Assembly (NCBI GenBank): GCA_028404615.1
Contig: JAOOBT010000001.1
Span: forward strand, 198,877-262,876
Length of the DNA: 64,000 bases
From: Candidatus Pelagibacter sp.
GTDB lineage: Bacteria; Pseudomonadota; Alphaproteobacteria; Pelagibacterales; Pelagibacteraceae
Reading direction: 5' to 3'
Positions 60,199 to 64,000 of the stretch are shown one piece after another. The notes under the pieces are model-generated. The model searched no databases. It had not been told where the DNA came from and was given only the letters and a program-made list of their open reading frames with translations. Position numbers and translations under genes: made by a program. Position 1 is the stretch's first letter. Each line of letters starts with the position of its first letter.

Positions 60199-60909
60199 AT
60201 GATTTATGGGTACTTACGAAAGTCTAGTGAAGAAGGTAGTACGAGTTCTTTTGATACACAAAAATTTAAAATAAATTCGTATTGTAATATTCACAATTTA
60301 AAAGTTAACGAATGGTTTGAAGATGTCTGTTCGGGAGGTTTGTTGATGTATCAGCGTGAACAAGGTGGTCTTCTAACTACTAAACTTAAAAAAGGCGATA
60401 CTATTATCTGTTCAGCATTAGATAGATATTCTCGGTCTCATTATGGATTAGTTAATGATGTTGAGAAATATAGAAGACTTAAAATTAGACTAATCTTTAC
60501 TGATTTAGGAGATGTTATTTCTTCTGATAGTCTTGGGTCTGTTTTCTATCAAATACTTTCTATTATGTCTGAATGGTACAGAAAGTCTTTATCTGAAAAA
60601 CAAATAGTAGCAAAAGATAAACTTAAAAAACAAGGTAAGTACACAGGTGGCAAAGTAAGAAAAGGTTATGATTTAGGTGATAATGGTCAACTTGTTATTT
60701 GTGAAAAAGAACAGAAAGAAATCAATCTTGTTAAATCGTTAAGAGCAAAAGGTAGTAAGTACAAAGACATCAAGTCTTTTATGGAAAAATATACTGGTCG
60801 TAAATGGCATTATTCTTTCATTAACAAACTCTTAACTAGAGATAGAGAGGAACAACTAATCAGAAACATTTGTAATATAGAGTTAGAAAGGAATATGTGT
60901 GATGTTTAG
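60199..60909 (+). CDS. Serine recombinase (resolvase/invertase family)
   Basis: Protein of 236 residues. The N-terminal catalytic domain has Ser9 in YGYLRKSSEEGS, DTQ, and the Arg cluster in SALDRYSRSHYGL (Arg76, Arg79). Residues after 145 (GGKVRKGYDL, then a basic HTH-like C terminus) are a small DNA-binding domain, so this is not a large serine integrase. A strong AAGGAG site precedes it. It could resolve multimers or invert DNA in the element. It overlaps the next gene by 8 bp. Confidence 0.88.
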   Translation: MIYGYLRKSSEEGSTSSFDTQKFKINSYCNIHNLKVNEWFEDVCSGGLLMYQREQGGLLTTKLKKGDTIICSALDRYSRSHYGLVNDVEKYRRLKIRLIFTDLGDVISSDSLGSVFYQILSIMSEWYRKSLSEKQIVAKDKLKKQGKYTGGKVRKGYDLGDNGQLVICEKEQKEINLVKSLRAKGSKYKDIKSFMEKYTGRKWHYSFINKLLTRDREEQLIRNICNIELERNMCDV

Positions 60910-61147
60910 ATTGTTAACAATTCTTTTCTTTTGTTTCTGTCTATTAACTACAGCAGTAGCATTTGGTCGTTCTACTTCATATTTTGAGGCAACAATTACT
61001 CATATGTTCAGTTCTGAATGTAATAGTCATTGTCGTTCAAAAATCATTAAAAATGAGGCGGATTATGCGACTATTCTACTATTAAAATTGATAGGTACTA
61101 AACTTCAAAAAGAATTGTTGAATGTTGAAAGGCAAATCTATGATTAG
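60902..61147 (+). CDS. Small exported protein, unknown
   Basis: About 81 residues. A hydrophobic signal peptide (LLTILFFCFCLLTTAVAFG) is followed by a mature part with a CNSHC pair and no known domain. The ATG at 60902 is chosen over a GTG one codon earlier. It overlaps the serine recombinase and the next gene, so it is in an operon. Confidence 0.6.
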   Translation: MFRLLTILFFCFCLLTTAVAFGRSTSYFEATITHMFSSECNSHCRSKIIKNEADYATILLLKLIGTKLQKELLNVERQIYD

Positions 61148-61379
61148 ATTTGTTTTTATATTTCTATTTTTAATTTCAGTAGCAAAGGCAGAAGACAATT
61201 GCGTTTATCAAACACAACAAGTTATTGAAAATGGCAAAGTGATTAGTGAAAAAATCATCAAGTCTTGTACTGAAACAGAAACACTTAACAAACAAAATTT
61301 CTTGGTCACTTGGTTAACTGATGAGAGGTATCAAAACTCGGTAATTATGGTGTTTATGGGAATTTTAGAAAATCTTTAG
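61140..61379 (+). CDS. Small exported protein, unknown
   Basis: About 79 residues from ATG 61140. MIRFVFIFLFLISVAKAEDN is a signal peptide with an AKA cleavage site. The mature part has two cysteines (DNCVYQ and KSCTETE) and ends in a hydrophobic stretch with VIMVFMGILENL, so it may be membrane-associated. No family recognised. It overlaps the previous gene by 8 bp. Confidence 0.58.
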   Translation: MIRFVFIFLFLISVAKAEDNCVYQTQQVIENGKVISEKIIKSCTETETLNKQNFLVTWLTDERYQNSVIMVFMGILENL

Positions 61380-61394
61380 AAAGGGGGTAAATAA

Positions 61395-61841
61395 ATGAGG
61401 ACTATTCTAGTCTTATTAGTTGGTCTTGTTCTTGTTGGTTGTTCATCAAACAATATAGCAAAGAATAAAACTACAATTTCAAATATGTCAGACTTCTTAA
61501 AAGTTAATGAAGCAGTTTGTTCAAAATATCGTAGTACTGATAGCAAGATTTATGGTTGTGGTACTTCTACAAGCAAGTCGTTTGAACTGGCAAAATCTAA
61601 AGCACTTCTACAAGCAAAGGTTATTGTAAGTGATAGTTTGTCAAATTCGTTAGTTAAAAATGAAAGTCAAACTATTAAAGAAGATACAAAGTCTGGTATC
61701 ACTAAAACTTATAACTCTAATGAAGTAGCACAAATATTTGAGACTAATTTAAATCAATACAAAATTGTCTATGACAAAACTTTTGTACAAGGTGGAAAGT
61801 ATAGAAGTTATATTGTGATTGAGTATAAGTTAGACACTTAA
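61395..61841 (+). CDS. Lipoprotein, LPP20-like
   Basis: A 148-residue lipoprotein. LVLLVGLVLVGCSSNN has a clear lipobox (LVGC) and a Gly-Gly-rich GGGGG ribosome site lies upstream at 61382-61387. The mature part contains YGCGTSTSKSFELAKSKALL and ends KYRSYIVIEYKLDT, a pattern like LPP20-family lipoproteins. A role at the outer membrane, perhaps surface masking, is only a guess. It is the last plus-strand gene of the element. Confidence 0.65.
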   Translation: MRTILVLLVGLVLVGCSSNNIAKNKTTISNMSDFLKVNEAVCSKYRSTDSKIYGCGTSTSKSFELAKSKALLQAKVIVSDSLSNSLVKNESQTIKEDTKSGITKTYNSNEVAQIFETNLNQYKIVYDKTFVQGGKYRSYIVIEYKLDT

Positions 61842-61848
61842 TTAGAGT

Positions 61849-61916
61849 GAGTGTGTGTGTAGTCAGAAAACTTTACGATACGATACAAAGTTTATGATAG
61901 AAAGGCACACACACTC
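61849..61916 (+). repeat. Inverted GT/CA repeat between convergent gene sets
   Basis: GAGTGTGTGTG (61849-61859) pairs with CACACACACTC (61906-61916), an 11-bp stem with a 46-base loop. No T-run follows. It separates the lipoprotein gene from the convergent minus-strand genes. Confidence 0.45.
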
Positions 61917-61930
61917 GTTATGTTAAATCA

Positions 61931-62119
61931 TTAACTATTTATCACATTCAAAATCTTATTCTCATCAATGAGATTTTTATTTGAACAAGTAATAAGTGTG
62001 TTAATGAAGGACGATACAGATTGAAGTTTATTACTTCGTTTAGTTTTAAATATTTCGTATTGAACAGGGTCAACACAAATCGTTATATTTTTCTTTTTTT
62101 GGGAGTTTGTTTGTTTCAT
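61931..62119 (-). CDS. Ribbon-helix-helix-like small protein
   Basis: A 62-residue basic protein. The pattern NITICVDPVQYEIFKTKR followed by SVSSFINTLI resembles the beta strand and helices of CopG/Arc-type RHH repressors used in plasmid copy control and partition. It is the last gene of the minus-strand set, 10 bp after the previous stop. The family call is by pattern only. Confidence 0.55.
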   Translation of the reverse strand: MKQTNSQKKKNITICVDPVQYEIFKTKRSNKLQSVSSFINTLITCSNKNLIDENKILNVINS

Positions 62120-62129
62120 TGTATTATCT

Positions 62130-62504
62130 TTATTTTTTTAGGTTTCTTAAATGGTCTATCATTGGGTCAAGGTACTTCATTTCTTCTCTTAATTTACTAG
62201 GTACTAATGACTTATCTGTTGATTTTAATTTAGTGTGGTCTTCAATGTGTTGTTTGAATTTATATAATTGTGAATACTCTAGGAAGTCTTCAAATTCTTT
62301 GTCTAATTTATCTAGGTCATAGTACTCGTCTTTTATCATTTTAAAAGATGATGATTTTTTGATGTGTGATAAATTCAAATAATTCTGATAGTCGTATTGT
62401 TTCTGTTGTAGTTTTTTTGCGTTCTCTTTATCTATCTTTTCTTTTTCTAATTTCTTAATTGTGTCGTGTTTTAATTTTTCTATGTTAAGTGATGGAAATG
62501 TCAT
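62130..62504 (-). CDS. Coiled-coil protein of unknown function
   Basis: A 124-residue, highly charged protein with a predicted coiled coil (KLEKEKIDKENAKKLQQKQY) at residues 18-40. No known domain recognised. Its ATG overlaps the stop of the 49-residue gene upstream by one base, so translation is coupled. Confidence 0.6.
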   Translation of the reverse strand: MTFPSLNIEKLKHDTIKKLEKEKIDKENAKKLQQKQYDYQNYLNLSHIKKSSSFKMIKDEYYDLDKLDKEFEDFLEYSQLYKFKQHIEDHTKLKSTDKSLVPSKLREEMKYLDPMIDHLRNLKK

Positions 62505-62653
62505 TATAGTTTTCTTTCTAATTTAAATTTCTTTTCTTGTTCTTTTCTTAAAATGGTCACTTGTACATCTAATTCTTCTAACAAGGACAATCTCTTTAAG
62601 GTGTTCTTTTCTGTCTCTATTTTTCTTACTAGTTCTTTTATCTTTTGGTTCAT
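62504..62653 (-). CDS. 49-residue coiled-coil microprotein
   Basis: A short open frame, NQKIKELVRKIETEKNTLKR then a heptad-like leucine pattern to KKFKLERKL. Its stop overlaps the following ATG in a TAATG junction, the best support that it is real. Possible partner of the 124-residue protein; function unknown. Confidence 0.55.
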   Translation of the reverse strand: MNQKIKELVRKIETEKNTLKRLSLLEELDVQVTILRKEQEKKFKLERKL

Positions 62654-62722
62654 ATCTAGGTCTCTTTTTTTTCATCTTGTTAATTTGTCATAAATCGTCT
62701 TATAGAAGAGGTATCAATATTT

Positions 62723-62740
62723 ATGAGTAGTTGTACTCAT
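62723..62740. repeat. Perfect 7-bp hairpin after the Rep-like gene
   Basis: ATGAGTA (62723-62729) with TACTCAT (62734-62740), a GTTG loop. It starts 4 bp past the Rep-like stop on the minus strand. It lacks a T-run, so a processing site or an origin hairpin is as likely as a terminator. Confidence 0.4.
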
Positions 62741-62743
62741 CTG

Positions 62744-63211
62744 TCAAAATACGAAGTAATTATCGTTATTTGAGTTAAACTCTTTTGACTGATATCTGGT
62801 CACTAAATTGTCTTTATCTCTTTTATAATTCGTATAAGTCATATTGAAGTTCAGCACTTTCTTTTTAAAGTATCTAAAAAACTCTCTTAATTTTTCATAG
62901 TTATTCATAATGAATTTCGGCACTCTCAAAATCAGATTAGAATGTAGCAAGTTCTTATCAGGCGATTTCTCTAAAAATGAATAGAACACAACTCGGTCAT
63001 TTCTGTTCTTATAATTTCTTGTCAAAAATCGTCTGTTTAGCATTGCGTTTAAAACATCTAATATTTTGAGCAGTTTCTTCTTTGAATAATTACTCTTTTG
63101 AGTAGATATTGTAATCAGTCTGTCTAATAGATGTTTATTCTCATCTGTATCTTTTATTAGTTTAAAACTCTTAACTAATTGTAATCTGTCATAGTCTCGT
63201 CTGTATCTCAT
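62744..63211 (-). CDS. Putative replication initiator (HUH-like)
   Basis: A 155-residue protein. Its order LITISTQKS, LNRRFLTRNYKNRNDR, FYSFLEKS, LLHSNLILRVP and a C-terminal NYKRDKDNLVTRY resembles a family of small Rep-like proteins in marine plasmids and phage satellites, where the middle motif is HYH or HxH. Here it reads HSN, so the metal-binding pair would be incomplete. First gene of the minus-strand set. Assignment by pattern, not by alignment. Confidence 0.42.
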   Translation of the reverse strand: MRYRRDYDRLQLVKSFKLIKDTDENKHLLDRLITISTQKSNYSKKKLLKILDVLNAMLNRRFLTRNYKNRNDRVVFYSFLEKSPDKNLLHSNLILRVPKFIMNNYEKLREFFRYFKKKVLNFNMTYTNYKRDKDNLVTRYQSKEFNSNNDNYFVF

Positions 63212-63576
63212 TTCGTATCTTTCGTTTAAACATATCTCTACTTAAGTCATCAAAGACGACTTTATTAGTTTTCACATCATCAATAAAATTGTCGTAGACT
63301 AAAATTATCTAGTGATAAATGTTTCTGTAAGAACACAAGAGAAGATACTATTTAAACGAGCATTTAATTCATCTCTACGCAGGTTATTTAACTTACTTCA
63401 ACATTACATAACTATTTAGACAAGCAGAGTGGTGGATTTGATATTTTTTTTTTATTTTTTTTAGTTTGCGTATAAAATAGACTACAAAAAGAAAGGAAAG
63501 GTCTTACACAAGTCTAACACAACAATTTTATGTGTTATTTGCGTAGGAAAATAAGGGGGTCTGATACAGATGTCGT
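63212..63576. other. Non-coding right end of the element
   Basis: No credible open frame in 365 bp. It contains a T-rich tract at 63442-63462, a TATAAA at 63471, the right decamer pair at 63502-63522, and an imperfect dyad AACACA...TGTGTT (63517-63536) that overlaps it. This is the expected place for the Rep promoter, integrase arm sites and possibly a replication origin. Confidence 0.5.
63502..63522 (+). repeat. Paired decamer TCTTACACAA/TCTAACACAA, right end
   Basis: Copies at 63502-63511 and 63513-63522, one base apart, in the same orientation as the left pair. Distance to the right core is 54 bp, compared with 57 bp at the left, a symmetric placement. Confidence 0.65.
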
Positions 63577-63584
63577 ACTCAAAA
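63577..63584 (+). repeat. attR core ACTCAAAA
   Basis: Right copy of the 8-bp core; the bases before it (GATGTCGT) are element sequence and those after it are the host tRNA. Confidence 0.8.
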
Positions 63585-63632
63585 TCCGGTGGTAGCAATA
63601 CCTTGAGAGTTCGAGTCTCTCTTCGCCCACCA
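63585..63632 (+). pseudogene. tRNA-Leu(CAA), 3' half (disrupted by insertion)
   Basis: TCCGG anticodon-stem strand, variable arm, T-arm GAGAG-TTCGAGT-CTCTC, TTCGCCC acceptor strand, discriminator A and encoded CCA. It pairs in every stem with the 5' half at 58507-58545. No D-arm or acceptor 5' strand precedes it in the element, so it cannot fold as a tRNA alone. Confidence 0.93.
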
Positions 63633-63636
63633 AGTT

Positions 63637-64000
63637 ATGGAAATAGATAAACTTAATAGTCTTGTAGAATTATACTTTAAAAAGTGTGATGAAGTGGATC
63701 TTAATAGACCTTTTTTAAAATGGTTAAAATCAGGAAAACCAACTTATAGTTGGGGTGATATAAAAGAGGGAATATTTAAATTATCATCAAAAATAAAATC
63801 ATTAATTAAAGAGGGTGATCGTTGTTTAATATTATCCGAAAATAGACCGTATTGGTTAATTGCAGATCTTGCTGTGATGAATGCGGGAGGAATATCAGTT
63901 CCAATTTTTACAACGTATTCTTCAAATGATTATGAATATATTTTAAACGACTGTAAGCCATCCTTAATTATAGTTTCAAATAATGATCAATTTAAAAAAA
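63637..64000 (+). CDS. fadD: AMP-dependent acyl-CoA synthetase, N-terminal part (cut by window end)
   Basis: Open from ATG 63637 to the window end, 121 codons. YSWGDIKEGIFKLSSKIKSL, RCLILSENRPYWLIADLAVM, GGISVPIFTTYSSNDYEYIL and then CKPSLIIVSN follow the N-terminal order of long-chain fatty acid:CoA ligases (FadD/FACL). It begins 4 bp after the host tRNA CCA end, so in the uninterrupted chromosome it would follow the tRNA directly. Confidence 0.85.
   Translation, partial: MEIDKLNSLVELYFKKCDEVDLNRPFLKWLKSGKPTYSWGDIKEGIFKLSSKIKSLIKEGDRCLILSENRPYWLIADLAVMNAGGISVPIFTTYSSNDYEYILNDCKPSLIIVSNNDQFKK

Larger units (their letters stand above)
58546..63584 (+). mobile_element. 5,039-bp integrative element in tRNA-Leu(CAA), carrying its own tRNA-Leu(CAA)
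   Basis: Bounded by the two halves of the host tRNA-Leu and by the 8-bp core ACTCAAAA. It encodes a tyrosine recombinase next to the left junction, a complete tRNA-Leu(CAA), a serine recombinase, three exported small proteins, and a minus-strand set with RHH-like, coiled-coil and Rep-like proteins. No capsid, terminase, relaxase or type IV secretion gene is seen. It may be an integrated plasmid, a phage satellite or a tycheposon-like cargo element. Removal at the core exactly rebuilds the host tRNA. Confidence 0.88.

Noticed and set aside
62723..62740. Intrinsic terminator of the Rep-like gene
   Set aside because: No T-run follows on the minus strand, so it is listed only as a hairpin.
58545..63584. 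Group I intron in the tRNA anticodon loop
   Set aside because: Such introns interrupt tRNA-Leu in other bacteria, but here the insert is 5 kb, holds an integrase and a full tRNA, has an 8-bp direct repeat at its edges and shows no clear P-helix core or terminal G at the 3' side.
58507..63632. Trans-spliced or permuted tRNA made from the two halves
   Set aside because: No matching intron stems flank the halves and both are in collinear order; excision at the core explains them.
58492..63636. CRISPR array, IS element or prophage
   Set aside because: No regular spacer-repeat array, transposase, terminal inverted repeats of IS type, or phage structural genes were seen.

Overview
The window is about 31-32% G+C, has very short or overlapping intergenic spaces, and carries alphaproteobacterial gene orders (sdhCDAB-mmsA-mdh, sucCDAB-lpd, atpHAGDC, dapF/ftsY beside ffh-rpsP-trmD-rplS, rplU-rpmA-obgE-proBA, argH-lptM-lysA). 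A streamlined marine alphaproteobacterium of the SAR11 clade (Pelagibacterales) fits best. This rests on composition, gene order and family recognition only; no database was searched.

Layout. 1-4.4 kb: TRAP transporter (binding protein cut by the window edge, then small and large permeases) and an amidase. 4.4-8.0 kb: small membrane protein, EamA exporter, alpha/beta hydrolase, then ftsY and dapF on the minus strand. 8.0-11.3 kb: structured leader RNA, ffh, rpsP, trmD, rplS. 11.3-15.4 kb: leuC, leuD, leuB, asd. 15.4-31.3 kb: succinate dehydrogenase, mmsA, mdh, a pair of surface-sugar genes, then succinyl-CoA synthetase, 2-oxoglutarate dehydrogenase and lpd. 31.3-38.1 kb: priA and the F1-ATPase operon. 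38.1-47.3 kb (minus): rppH, ctpA, rsfS, nadD, proA, proB, obgE, rpmA, rplU, gloB, metW and metX, with a SAM-II riboswitch ahead of metX. 47.4-58.5 kb: hisC, tyrA, plsC, lysA, lptM, argH, a TlpA-type thioredoxin, HIG1-like protein, esterase, HNH protein, coq7, dsbB, a VTT-domain protein, a double winged-helix protein and a BASS-type transporter.

58.5-63.6 kb holds the most unusual locus: a 5,039-bp integrative element inserted in the anticodon loop of the host tRNA-Leu(CAA) gene. The two host tRNA halves lie at the element's two ends and share only the 8-bp core ACTCAAAA. The element does not restore the target. It carries a complete but different tRNA-Leu(CAA) gene, beside a tyrosine recombinase, a serine recombinase, three small exported proteins (one a lipoprotein), and a minus-strand operon with a probable Rep-like protein, two coiled-coil proteins and a ribbon-helix-helix-like protein. 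A decamer, TCTWACACAA, is paired at both ends and again inside the element, as expected of recombinase arm sites. An acyl-CoA synthetase gene starts 4 bp after the tRNA 3' end and runs off the window.

Together the chromosomal genes are core metabolism: the TCA cycle from 2-oxoglutarate to oxaloacetate, ATP synthesis, branched-chain, proline, lysine, arginine and methionine synthesis, translation and membrane targeting. The island is a compact accessory element that appears to break an essential-class RNA gene and bring its own replacement.
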